Counted from the first letter of the stretch, positions 36,679 through 44,860 are shown. The stretch is DNA of 64,000 nucleotides from Streptomyces colonosanans (GCF_001866645.1 NZ_MLYP01000027.1:62001-126000); one strand, 5' to 3'. Notes: a model not told the origin generated them from the letters alone. Numbers and translations are program-made.

Positions 36679-38028
36679 TCAGGCGAACGCACGGGGGTCG
36701 GACATGAGATAGCTGGTGAGCACGCGGGCGCCGAAGCCGAGGCTGTCGGTGAGTACGTGTTCGTCGACGCCGTGGACGTACTGCCAGGCGTCGAATTCAG
36801 GGGGCGTCAGGCCGGGCACGAAGCCGAAACCGGGAATGCCGAGAGCGGCGAAGGCCTTTGCGTCGGTGCCGCCGGTCATGCAGTACGGGAGGACGAGGGC
36901 GTCGGGGTCGTGCGCGCGGACGGCTGCGGCCATCGCGGCGAAGTCGGGCGCGGTGTGATCGGCACTGACCGGCGCCTGGTAGTCACCGGTGCGCGTGAGG
37001 TCCGGGCCGAGGAGGGCGTCGACCGTCTCGAAGAACTCGGCCTCGGCGCCCGGCAGGATGCGCCCGTCCAGGGCCGCGGAGGCCTCACTGGGGATGACGT
37101 TGTGCTTGTAGCCGGCGCGCAGCATGGTCGGGTTCACCGAGTTGGCGAGCGTTTCCGCCACCAGCGGTGCGGCGGCACCCAGCGGGCTGAGATCGGCGGG
37201 ATCGATCTCGATGCCCAGGTGCTCGGAGAGACCGTCCAGCAGCGCCGCGACGATCGGGACGAGGCGGACCGGCCACTCGTGTGCGGCGAACCGGCCGAGC
37301 GCCGCGGCCAGTTTCACCAGGGCGTTGTCGTCGTTGCGGCGGGAGCCGTGGCCCGCGGTGCCGCGCGCGGTGACCGTCATCCAGGCGCTGCCCCGCTCGC
37401 CGGCCGCGATCGGGTAGAGCCGGCCGCCTGAGGGCAGATGGACCGAGTGGCCGCCGGACTCGCTGATGGCCGCGGTCACACCCTCGAACAGATCGGGGTG
37501 CTGATCGACCAGGAAGCGCGCGCCGAACTCGCCGGTGTCCTCCTCGTCGGCGACGAACGCCAGCACAAGGTCGCGCGGCGGCCGGGTGCCGGTGCGCGCC
37601 AGGTACCGGACGAACGCGAGCATCATCGCGTCCATGTCCTTCATGTCCAGTGCTCCACGGCCCCAGACCGCGCCGTCGCGGATCTCGCCGGAGAAGGGGT
37701 AGCCCTTCCAGTCGGCGGGTTCGGCCGGCACGACGTCGAGGTGGCCGTGGACGAGCAGCGCGGGGGCGGTGGCGTCGGCGCCGGGGATGCGCACCACGGT
37801 GTTGGCGCGGCCGGGGGCGGACTCCAGGACGATCGGGGCGAGTCCGGCGTCGGTCAGTTCCTCGGCGACCCATTCGGCGCAGGCGCGCTCGCCGCGGCTG
37901 TTCCCGGCGCCGAAGTTGCTGGTGTCGAACCGGATCAGCCGGGAGCACAGGGCGACGGCATCGGCGGCGAGCGCCTCGGTCTCGGCCGCCGTGAGGGCGG
38001 GAGCCGATGGCACGGCTCTTCGGGGCAT
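36679..38028 (-). CDS. M20-family metallopeptidase
   Basis: 449 residues, two-zinc peptidase. Metal-site motifs: LLVHGHLDVVP (His96, Asp98), GRGALDMKDM (Asp128), VADEEDTGEFG (Glu162/163) and MTGGTDAKAF near the C-terminus. No signal peptide, so cytoplasmic. ATG 38028 is used; a GTG nine bases upstream overlaps the ribosome site. First gene of the operon feeding the peptide importer and LD-carboxypeptidase, so it probably hydrolyses the imported di- or tripeptides. Confidence 0.9.
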   Translation of the reverse strand: MPRRAVPSAPALTAAETEALAADAVALCSRLIRFDTSNFGAGNSRGERACAEWVAEELTDAGLAPIVLESAPGRANTVVRIPGADATAPALLVHGHLDVVPAEPADWKGYPFSGEIRDGAVWGRGALDMKDMDAMMLAFVRYLARTGTRPPRDLVLAFVADEEDTGEFGARFLVDQHPDLFEGVTAAISESGGHSVHLPSGGRLYPIAAGERGSAWMTVTARGTAGHGSRRNDDNALVKLAAALGRFAAHEWPVRLVPIVAALLDGLSEHLGIEIDPADLSPLGAAAPLVAETLANSVNPTMLRAGYKHNVIPSEASAALDGRILPGAEAEFFETVDALLGPDLTRTGDYQAPVSADHTAPDFAAMAAAVRAHDPDALVLPYCMTGGTDAKAFAALGIPGFGFVPGLTPPEFDAWQYVHGVDEHVLTDSLGFGARVLTSYLMSDPRAFA

Positions 38029-38086
38029 GACCGGCACCTCCTGATCAACTGGGGCTGGCGTGCTTGAAGGGTGGCAAGCTTGTGTG

Positions 38087-38139
38087 TCACGGCAAGGTCC
38101 CCTGAGGTCTTGTTCACGGCAAGATCCCCTGAGGGCTTG
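38087..38139. repeat. Two 26-bp direct repeats upstream of the M20/importer operon
   Basis: Copies at 38087-38112 and 38114-38139 differ at two positions. Each holds GGCAAG[G/A]TCCCCTGAGG, whose first part resembles the right arm of the nearby rifamycin-associated element; CCCCTGAGG is itself near-palindromic. They start 59 bases upstream of the M20 start codon, where a regulator would bind. Confidence 0.7.
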
Positions 38140-38529
38140 CGATCCTCAGCCTCGAAATCTTCGATGCCTTCGGGCCGGCTTCGTCGAGCTCTTCCTCCGG
38201 ACGCCACCGTCGCCTCTCCCCGGCCGACACGCCCCATGCCCAAGTCGAAGAAGGGCATGGCAGTTGGGAGGTTGCGCTCGCGGCGGGGGGTGAGTCGCCG
38301 ACCGCCGCGCATGCCCGGTATGTCCACCCGGGTGCGTGCGTGAGAGGTGCTCGTGCGCGTTCGGGTCCGGGGACAGCCGGTCGGCCGACGGCAGCACGTA
38401 TGTGCCGTCAGCGGCGGCTGCACCGTCGGCGTCGATGGCCGGTGTCGTCGTGCGCGGCGTGCCGCCGCTTCGCGAGGACGTTGTCCGTCAGCAGCGAACG
38501 ACAAAAGGCAGGATGCCAGGACAACAAAA

Positions 38530-38557
38530 GGCAAGGGGGAATAACCCACCCCTTGCC
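38530..38557. promoter_or_regulatory. Inverted repeat before the rifamycin-associated element
   Basis: GGCAAGGGG (38530-38538) and CCCCTTGCC (38549-38557) around a 10-base AT-rich spacer. The arms share the GGCAAGG core with the element 23 bases downstream. It could be an extra operator, or a hairpin ending leftover transcription. Confidence 0.5.
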
Positions 38558-38579
38558 ACTTTCAACTTATAGCGCACTG

Positions 38580-38600
38580 GGGGCCTTGCGGCAAGGCCCC
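38580..38600 (+). promoter_or_regulatory. Rifamycin-associated element (RAE)
   Basis: Inverted repeat with arms GGGGCCTTG and CAAGGCCCC around CGG. This matches the RAE, the cis element known upstream of rifamycin-inducible resistance genes (glycosyltransferases, phosphotransferases, monooxygenases and helR) in streptomycetes. It lies 58 bases upstream of the first start codon of the transcript and just downstream of an AT-rich CTTATAGC stretch that may be the -10 region. Confidence 0.87.
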
Positions 38601-38657
38601 GGTCGTACCGCAGAATTGCCGGCCTACGCCAGGACCAACGGAAACGGGAGTCGCGAA

Positions 38658-38702
38658 GTGCGTGTGTTGTTGTCGACGTATGGGTCGCGCGGCGACGTCG
38701 AG
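38658..38702 (+). pseudogene. 5' remnant of a rifamycin glycosyltransferase gene
   Basis: GTG at 38658 with GGGAG seven bases upstream encodes VRVLLSTYGSRGDVE, the conserved N-terminus of GT1 glycosyltransferases of the rifamycin-inactivating (Rgt) kind. The similarity stops after 15 codons; the frame then runs on without a stop through ARRSGHLATHIGRM into helR. The remainder of the glycosyltransferase (about 400 codons) is absent. The simplest reading is a deletion that placed helR behind the glycosyltransferase promoter and start. Confidence 0.7.
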
Positions 38703-38768
38703 GCACGCCGGTCAGGACACCTTGCCACGCACATCGGCCGCATGCGGCCTCAGATCGGAGCTGAAGAC

Positions 38769-40937
38769 GTGAACTCCCTGACCACCAGCGCTTTCGACCT
38801 TCCCGACCGTCTCTCCGCCAAGGCCGACTCGATGCTGATCGCCGACGATGAACAGCACTTCGCGGCCATGGCCGAGTGCCTCGAGCAGACGATCGCCGAG
38901 GTGTCCGACCGCCTCGATGCCGAACGCAAGGCGCCCGGCGGCATCGGCCGGCAGGCGATGGACCGGGACATGGAGATCCACCGGCTGACCGCTCGCCTGC
39001 GCGCCCTGCGACGCTTCGGCCTGGACCTGTGCCTCGGACACATGGTCAGCGCCGACAACCCCGAGCCCGTGTACATCGGACGACTTGGCCTTACGGACAG
39101 CGAGGGTCGCCGACTGCTGCTCGACTGGCGCTCCCCCGCGGCTGAGCCGTTCTTCGGAGCCACCCACGCCCATCCGATGGGTCTGGCAAGCCGTCGCAGG
39201 TATCGCTGGAACCAAGGCCGGATCGGCGACTACTGGGACGAGGTGTTCACCTCGGACGGGTTCGCCGGGCACGCCGCACTCGACGACCAGTCCGCCTTCA
39301 TCGCCAGCCTGGGCGGCAACCGGTCGCCACGGATGCGAGACGTGCTCGGCACCATCCAGGCCGACCAGGACGCCATCATCCGCGCGGGATCCCGCGGCGC
39401 TCTCGTCGTCGACGGCGGTCCGGGCACGGGCAAGACCGTCGTCGCCCTGCACCGCTCCGCCTACCTCCTCTACTCCGACCCTCGCCTCGGTCACCGCCGG
39501 GGCGGTGTGCTGTTCGTCGGTCCGCACCAGCCCTACCTGGGCTACGTCGCCGACGTCCTCCCCAGCCTCGGAGAGGAGGGCGTGCAGACCTGCACCCTGC
39601 GCGACCTCGTCGCCGAGGGTGCCACAGCAGCGATCGAGGCCGATCCGGCAGTGGCCCTCCTGAAGTCGTCCGCGAACCTGGTGAAGGCGATCGAGACGGC
39701 CGTCAGGTTCTACGAGGAGCCGCCCTCCAAGGGGATGGCGATCACGACCCACTGGTCCGACGTCTGGCTGAGCGCCGATGACTGGGCCGTGGCGTTCGAA
39801 GCGGCGGAACCCGGTACTCCGCACAACGAGGCGCGCGACCAGATCTGGGAGGAACTGCTCACCATCCTGGTGGACAAGCACGACGGCGACGCCTCGGCCG
39901 ACCAGGTCCGCAGGTCGCTGCGGCAGAACAGGGAACTGCTCACGGCCTTCAACCGGGCGTGGCCGCTGCTCGAAGCCTCCGATCTCGTCTCGGATCTGTG
40001 GTCGGTACCCGCCTACCTGCGGATGTGTGCGCCCTGGCTCAGCCAGGACGACGTTCAGAAGCTGCACCGCGAGGGCGCCCAGGCCTGGACGGTGTCCGAC
40101 CTGCCGCTGTTGGACGCGGCGCGGCAGCGACTCGGTGACCCGAAGACGTCGCGGCGCAAGGCCCGGCACGAGGCCGTCGTCTCCGCCCAGCGCGAGCGCA
40201 TGGCTCAGGTCGTCGACAACCTGATCGCCGCCGCGGCCGACTCCGGGGCCGACGGTGACGACGGCGAGGGCCTGGTGACGATGCTGCGCGGCGAGGACGC
40301 CGAGGTCAGCCTGGTCGACGAGTCCGAACTGCCCACCGCCGACCCGGACCTGCTCGCCGGCCCGTTCGCGCACATCGTGGTGGACGAGGCTCAGGAACTG
40401 ACCGACGCGGAATGGCAGATGCTGCTGCTCCGGTGCCCGTCCCGGAGCTTGACCATCGTCGGGGATCGCGCCCAGGCCAGACACGGGTTCACGGAGTCAT
40501 GGCAGGAACGGCTCGAGCGGATCGGGCTCGACCGGATCAGCCTGGCCTCCCTGAGCATCAACTACCGGACGCCGGAGGAAATCATGGCGGAAGCCGAACC
40601 GGTCATCCGCACCGTGCTCCCGGACGCCAACGTGCCGACCTCCATCCGCAGCAGCGGCGTCCCCGTCGTACACGGAGCTGCTGCGGATCTGAACTCGATC
40701 CTCGACACCTGGCTCGCCGCCCATGCCGACGGGGTCGCCTGCGTCATCGGCGATCCCTCGTTCCGGACAACGCCGCGTGTCCGGTCGCTGACCCCGGAGC
40801 TGTCGAAGGGGCTCGAGTTCGACCTGGTCGTCCTCGTCGACCCGGAGACATACGGCAGCGGCATCGAAGGAGCAGTCGACCGCTATGTCGCAATGACCCG
40901 GGCGACCCGGCAACTCGTCATCCTCACAAGCTCCTGA
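38769..40937 (+). CDS. helR: HelR, RNA polymerase-recycling motor ATPase (rifamycin resistance)
   Basis: 722 residues from GTG 38769 (GGAG eight bases upstream); translation could also begin at 38658 and add 37 residues. UvrD-like two-domain motor: N-terminal helical arm (HFAAMAECLEQTIAEVSDRL), a 1A domain with Walker A VVDGGPGTGKTVVALH (about residue 215), Walker B FAHIVVDEAQELTDAEW (about 535), SINYRTPEEIM, and the C-terminal RYVAMTRATRQLVIL motif. HelR pulls rifamycin-stalled RNA polymerase off DNA, letting cells tolerate the drug. The element upstream predicts induction by rifamycins. A general helicase IV/UvrD role is the alternative, but the regulatory site supports HelR. Confidence 0.92.
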   Translation: MNSLTTSAFDLPDRLSAKADSMLIADDEQHFAAMAECLEQTIAEVSDRLDAERKAPGGIGRQAMDRDMEIHRLTARLRALRRFGLDLCLGHMVSADNPEPVYIGRLGLTDSEGRRLLLDWRSPAAEPFFGATHAHPMGLASRRRYRWNQGRIGDYWDEVFTSDGFAGHAALDDQSAFIASLGGNRSPRMRDVLGTIQADQDAIIRAGSRGALVVDGGPGTGKTVVALHRSAYLLYSDPRLGHRRGGVLFVGPHQPYLGYVADVLPSLGEEGVQTCTLRDLVAEGATAAIEADPAVALLKSSANLVKAIETAVRFYEEPPSKGMAITTHWSDVWLSADDWAVAFEAAEPGTPHNEARDQIWEELLTILVDKHDGDASADQVRRSLRQNRELLTAFNRAWPLLEASDLVSDLWSVPAYLRMCAPWLSQDDVQKLHREGAQAWTVSDLPLLDAARQRLGDPKTSRRKARHEAVVSAQRERMAQVVDNLIAAAADSGADGDDGEGLVTMLRGEDAEVSLVDESELPTADPDLLAGPFAHIVVDEAQELTDAEWQMLLLRCPSRSLTIVGDRAQARHGFTESWQERLERIGLDRISLASLSINYRTPEEIMAEAEPVIRTVLPDANVPTSIRSSGVPVVHGAAADLNSILDTWLAAHADGVACVIGDPSFRTTPRVRSLTPELSKGLEFDLVVLVDPETYGSGIEGAVDRYVAMTRATRQLVILTSS

Positions 40938-41119
40938 CGCCGACCGGACGAACGCCCGCTCCCCCACCGGCTGGGCACACCGCACCGTCGCGGCCGTCCG
41001 CGGAGGAGGCCCCAGGCCCGTTCGGGCACGGCCGGGACCCCAGGCCAGGTGGAGGGAGAAGACCTCTTCACCCAACACCTCGGAGTGTGCGGCCTGTTCC
41101 TCCTCGAAAAGCTGGTGCG

Positions 41120-42379
41120 TCAGTCAACGGCGGCCGCGACACCGGCAGGCGCACGGTCCTCCTGCGGGATCCGGAAGCCGCGTACTCCAGGCACCGCCGC
41201 CGTCGCCAGGCACGCCACGCCGACCAGTGCCGCGGCCGCGGCCAGCGGCGCCCTCGGCCCCCAGGCGCCGGCCGCGAGCGGGGCCAGGACGTAGCCCAGC
41301 GGCATCGCGGCGAGTGACAGCAGCCAGTCGTAGGAGGTGACCCGGGCCAGCACCGGTCCTGGGACGACCTGTTGGACCGTCGTCTCCCAGATCGGGTTCA
41401 GGAAGCCCAGTCCTGCCAACGCAAGCCCGTAGACCGGGATGACCAGCGAGGCCGGCGCGGGGACGGCGAGCAGGGCAAGGGGTGCTGCGTAACCCGCCAG
41501 CGCCAGATTGCCGGCCAGTACAGGGTTGCGCAGCCGGGCCCGGCCGGCCGCCAGCGAGCCGAGCAACAGGCCTACGCCCGCGACTGTCGACATGGCCACC
41601 CACACTTTCTTGCCGCCCAGTTCATGGAGCGCGATCGCGGGGCCGAGCGTCGCCAGCACGGCGGCGGCGCCGTTCCACACCGCGTGCGCGATCAGGCTCG
41701 TCCAGTACCAGTCGCGGGAGCGTACTTCGACCCAGCCCTCGCGCAGATCGGCCAGGAACGTCCGTGGCTGCGGCCGCACATGCGCAACCTGCAGCGGCAG
41801 CAGCAGCGCGGCGCTCACCGCATAGCCGAAGCCGACCGCGATGAACGCCCAGCCCGACCCGGCGAGCAACAGCGCGCCTGCGAGCGGTGGTCCGGCGAGC
41901 CGCGCCGCGCTGGAGGCCGCGGCCACCGCTGCGTTGGCCTGCTGTCGGCCCGCCTCCGGCACCGTACCGATGACCAGTGGCGAGAAGGTCGGCTGGGCGA
42001 AGGCCGTGGCCACTCCGCCGAGAACCTCGGCCACCGCCAGACTCCACAGCGCGGGAGCGCCGCCGAGCAACTGGACCCCCACGAAGATCTGGGTCACGGA
42101 CCGGACAAGCGCAGTGGTCAGGGCCACCGTACGGACGTTGACACGGTCCCCGGCCACGCCTCCGACCGGCAGAAGGAGCAGCCGCGGCACCATCGCACAG
42201 CCCAGCAGCAGTGCCAGCGCGCTGGTCGACCCCGTCGCCTCCAGCACGGCGAGGCCGAGCGCGACGGGCACCACCGCATCACCCAGCAGCGCGAGCGAGC
42301 GGCTCGTGAAGAGCAGTTGGAAGCGACGCGTCCGTAGTGGATGGGCGGCCGAGGTCTTGGCTGGGCTCGTGGCAGTCAT
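41120..42379 (-). CDS. MFS transporter, enterobactin/macrolide exporter-like
   Basis: 419 residues from ATG 42379 (a TTG at 42388 is possible). About 10-12 hydrophobic segments; the N-terminal RTRRFQLLFTSRSLALLGDAVVPVALGLAVLEATGS and the inter-helix GVAGDRVNVRTVALTTALVRS are typical of the MFS 3 (EntS/MefA-like) exporters. Divergent from a MarR repressor with paired repeats between them, so it is most likely a repressed drug or metabolite exporter. Confidence 0.9.
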   Translation of the reverse strand: MTATSPAKTSAAHPLRTRRFQLLFTSRSLALLGDAVVPVALGLAVLEATGSTSALALLLGCAMVPRLLLLPVGGVAGDRVNVRTVALTTALVRSVTQIFVGVQLLGGAPALWSLAVAEVLGGVATAFAQPTFSPLVIGTVPEAGRQQANAAVAAASSAARLAGPPLAGALLLAGSGWAFIAVGFGYAVSAALLLPLQVAHVRPQPRTFLADLREGWVEVRSRDWYWTSLIAHAVWNGAAAVLATLGPAIALHELGGKKVWVAMSTVAGVGLLLGSLAAGRARLRNPVLAGNLALAGYAAPLALLAVPAPASLVIPVYGLALAGLGFLNPIWETTVQQVVPGPVLARVTSYDWLLSLAAMPLGYVLAPLAAGAWGPRAPLAAAAALVGVACLATAAVPGVRGFRIPQEDRAPAGVAAAVD

Positions 42380-42393
42380 GTCCCGCAAGATAC

Positions 42394-42420
42394 TTCGCTA
42401 CCGAATTATTCGCTACCGAA
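42394..42420. promoter_or_regulatory. Tandem TTCGCTACCGAA boxes between MFS and MarR genes
   Basis: Two identical 12-mers at 42394-42405 and 42409-42420, each with TTCG/CGAA dyad ends, in the 78-bp divergent region. This is the expected position of a MarR operator controlling both genes. A third, degraded TGCCATCGAA lies just downstream. Confidence 0.65.
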
Positions 42421-42457
42421 ATATCTGCCATCGAAGCATCGCCGCTACGATGACGTC

Positions 42458-42961
42458 ATGGCCGACCCTCCACCGCCCCGCGACGCGACCGACGACCATG
42501 TGGCACGCTGGCTACCCGTGCTGCCGGACCTGGATCCGGACACCGAGGGCGCCGTCACCCGCGCCATGCTGCTCACCCGACATCTACGCCGGACCAAGGA
42601 ACACTCGCTCGTCGCCTCAGGGCTGGACCGGCACGAGTACGACACCCTGCACAGACTCGCCGGCCGCGGCGGCCGGGCCGCACCCTCCGAGCTCGCGGCC
42701 GACCTCGGACTCGCCCCCGCCTCGGTCACCGGACGGCTGGACGGACTGGAGAGCCGCGGATTCGTCCGCCGCACCCCCTCGGCGGTCGACCGCCGTCGCG
42801 TCGACGTGGAACTGACGGACGCCGGGCGCGCGGCCTGGCGTCAGGCGCTGGCGGCGGTCGGACACGAGGAAGAGCGACTGCTGGGAGTGCTCAGCGAGGA
42901 AGAGCGGGCACAGCTGGCGGCATTGCTGCGGCGCGTGATGCTGGCGGCCGAGTCGTCCTGA
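42458..42961 (+). CDS. MarR-family regulator
   Basis: 167 residues. The winged helix is in the middle: EYDTLHRLAGRGGRAAPSELAADLGLAPASVTGRLDGLESRGFVRRT, followed by the wing DRRRVDVELTDAGRA. The N-terminal dimer helix and the C-terminal LLGVLSEEERAQLAALLRRVM helices match the family. ATG 42458 was chosen as the first in-frame Met after the intergenic repeats. It probably represses the divergent MFS gene. Confidence 0.92.
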   Translation: MADPPPPRDATDDHVARWLPVLPDLDPDTEGAVTRAMLLTRHLRRTKEHSLVASGLDRHEYDTLHRLAGRGGRAAPSELAADLGLAPASVTGRLDGLESRGFVRRTPSAVDRRRVDVELTDAGRAAWRQALAAVGHEEERLLGVLSEEERAQLAALLRRVMLAAESS

Positions 42962-43006
42962 CGGTCCCGGCACCGCACGGACGCGACCGGGTTGCGCGCA
43001 CATGGA

Positions 43007-43073
43007 AAGTGCCTTCCGGCGGGAATGACAGGAGCCTTGGACAGGCCCTGTCACCCCAGGCCGGAAGGCACTT
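43007..43073. terminator. Nested hairpin downstream of marR
   Basis: Outer 14-bp perfect stem (43007-43020 with 43060-43073) enclosing an inner 7-bp stem (TGACAGG at 43026, CCTGTCA at 43047). The length is more than a simple terminator needs, so it may also be a small structured element, but its place after marR fits transcript termination. Confidence 0.55.
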
Positions 43074-43234
43074 CCACGGTCCCGGTCAAGCCGCGGGCAC
43101 GAACGCAAGCACCCCGCAGCCGCGTCGCGCCACACCTCATCGCGAGGAGATCAGTCGCGAACGCCCTTGCCCCGTAGCCGGTCCCCGACCGGCCCGTCAG
43201 GCTTGCGCAGCCCCGCCACCAACCTGGCCAAGCG

Positions 43235-43651
43235 CTAACAGCCGTTGGTGGAAGGCAGATGGATCAGTCCTGCGTCCGTCGGACGGAAGCCGCAGGCGTC
43301 GAAATAGAAGGATCTCAGCTCGGGTTCGAAGTCGACGTGCAGCCACTCGCAGCCCGCCGCACGCGCACGATTCGCCGCCAGGCGAACAACCGCCGTACCG
43401 ATACCGCGGTGTTGATGCGAGCCCCGAGTCTTCGTGTCGATCAAGAAGGCATGGTCTCCACCGTCCCAGGCCACGTTCACGAACCCGAGAAGGAGTCCGT
43501 CACCGTCGCGGGCGGTCACCCAACCAAGGCTGTGTTGCTGGATCTTGCTCCACCAACCGGCAACGGCGTTGCCGCCGTGCGACCGGACCAGGTCGACCAT
43601 CTCGTCGTCGGTGAAGGGGTCACGCCATGCGTAAGAGATCACTTCACTCAC
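43235..43651 (-). CDS. GNAT-family acetyltransferase
   Basis: 138 residues from GTG 43651; an in-frame ATG at 43744 would add an unlikely low-quality leader. The acetyl-CoA loop is visible as DTKTRGSHQHRGIGTAVVRLAANRARAAG, and the following strands are CEWLHVDFEPELRSFYFDACGFRPTDAGLI, the usual GNAT C-terminal part. Substrate unknown. It lies between marR and the SRAP gene with no clear operon. Confidence 0.85.
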   Translation of the reverse strand: MSEVISYAWRDPFTDDEMVDLVRSHGGNAVAGWWSKIQQHSLGWVTARDGDGLLLGFVNVAWDGGDHAFLIDTKTRGSHQHRGIGTAVVRLAANRARAAGCEWLHVDFEPELRSFYFDACGFRPTDAGLIHLPSTNGC

Positions 43652-43751
43652 TGTGCCGGCATCGCCGACCTGACTCCAGTTCAATCCCAGGCTCGCCCGC
43701 CGGCTCAGCGGGCATCCACCCGAACCGCGGCCGGATACGGCCATGCAAGAT

Positions 43752-44495
43752 TTACGGGGTGACTTCCTCGAGGAGTTGAGGGCCGTTGTTACGGACGTTG
43801 TTGACGGCCGTGGAGACCGGCCGTGCGGCCAGATGGCCGCCCGCGGGCTGGGCCAGGAGCGCACGCAGTTCGTCGGGGGCTTGACGCTCGGGAGCGAGCC
43901 AGGCGTCGTAGTGGTCCGCGGAGAGCGCCAGCGGCATGCGGGGGTGCACGCGGCCGGCCGCGTCGGTGGCCTCGGTGGTGATGATCGTGCAGGTCATCAG
44001 CCAGGCGGCAGGGTCATCGCCCTGCTTGACCGCCGGGTCGCGCCAGTACTCGTACAGGCCGGCGAGCGCCATCACCCGACCGTCCTCGGAATGGATGAAG
44101 TACGGCTGCTTGCGGGCCCTGCCCGTGCCCTGGTCCTTGGCCTGCTGCCACTCGTAGAAGCCGTCGGCCGGCAGCAGGCAACGCCGTTTGACGAACGCAC
44201 GACGGAAGGCGGGCTTCTCGTGCAAGGTCTCCACGCGCGCGTTGATCATCCGTGCGCCGATCCTCACGTCCTTCGCCCATGACGGGACCAGGCCCCAGCG
44301 CAGCGGCCGCAACTCCCTCTGGACCGGCGCGACGGCGTCCCTGTCATGTGGCGCGCGCTCAAGGACGGCCCACACGTCGTCGGTCGGGGCGACGTTCCAG
44401 CTCGGCGCCGGTGCGTCCTCGGCACGCCAGTCGGTGACCCGGAAGAGCCGGGCCAGGTCCTCGGGGCTGCGGGTGGAGACGTAGCGGCCGCACAT
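43752..44495 (-). CDS. SRAP-domain protein (YedK/HMCES), abasic-site protection
   Basis: 247 residues. Cys2 directly after Met (MCGRYVS) is the residue that crosslinks to abasic sites in single-stranded DNA, so the start is fixed. Other family motifs: SWNVAPTDDVWAVL, LRWGLVPSWAKD, MINARVETLHEKPAFR, RCLLPADGFYEWQQ with the catalytic Glu, and HPRMPLAL with the catalytic His. It shields abasic sites during replication. Often linked to SOS genes; none is adjacent here. Confidence 0.93.
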   Translation of the reverse strand: MCGRYVSTRSPEDLARLFRVTDWRAEDAPAPSWNVAPTDDVWAVLERAPHDRDAVAPVQRELRPLRWGLVPSWAKDVRIGARMINARVETLHEKPAFRRAFVKRRCLLPADGFYEWQQAKDQGTGRARKQPYFIHSEDGRVMALAGLYEYWRDPAVKQGDDPAAWLMTCTIITTEATDAAGRVHPRMPLALSADHYDAWLAPERQAPDELRALLAQPAGGHLAARPVSTAVNNVRNNGPQLLEEVTP

Positions 44496-44663
44496 ACGGT
44501 CACTGTGCCACCGACGATGTCGGCCATGGCACCGGCGGCGGTCGTGTCGGGCAGTGCGCGTCGGCCGCGTCCCCGCCCCCGGTGTACACCGCCGGTCACG
44601 GCTCTACGGCCTGTCGTCAAGTTCCCGTCGTCGCCCGACGGGCGGCCCGCGGCGTCTGGTGCG

Positions 44664-44697
44664 CTCCCCCAAGCTCTTCGAGCAGGGGGACCCCCCA
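44664..44697. repeat. Streptomyces dispersed hairpin repeat
   Basis: CTCCCCCAAGCTCTTCGAGC followed by AGGGGGACCCC. The outer TCCCCC/GGGGGA and inner GCTC/GAGC arms nest into one hairpin. This kind of CCCCCAAGCTC...GAGCAGGGGGAC element is scattered through streptomycete intergenic regions. Confidence 0.6.
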
Positions 44698-44753
44698 CTC
44701 GCCGCACCGGGCGAAAGCCCCGTCTTCTCCGGTTCACGGGCACCAACAAAGCG

Positions 44754-44789
44754 CTCACGCCCGCACCAGCGTGCTGGTGCGGGCGTGAG
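44754..44789. terminator. Terminator of the gap gene
   Basis: Perfect 17-bp inverted repeat (44754-44770 with 44773-44789), 72 bases after the gap stop codon on the minus strand; the centre would open to a small loop. No T-run. Confidence 0.82.
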
Positions 44790-44860
44790 GTGACAGGTGC
44801 GGCCGGATCCGTCCGGTTCCGGCCTACCGGCCGGACACCGGAACGGTCATGGCACCAGGG

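Larger units (their letters stand above)
38029..38657. other. 629-bp region between the M20 operon and the rifamycin locus
   Basis: No gene recognised. It contains two 26-bp direct repeats (38087-38139), a 9-bp-arm inverted repeat (38530-38557) and the rifamycin-associated element (38580-38600), all sharing GGCAAG(G)-type cores. Confidence 0.6.
44496..44860. other. 365-bp gap holding a repeat element and a terminator
   Basis: No gene seen. Contains the dispersed-type repeat at 44664-44697 and the terminator of gap at 44754-44789. Confidence 0.6.

Noticed and set aside
38340..38657. Upstream extension of the helR frame from ATG-like starts at 38340
   Set aside because: No ribosome site, arginine-rich product, and it would read through the rifamycin-associated element and promoter.
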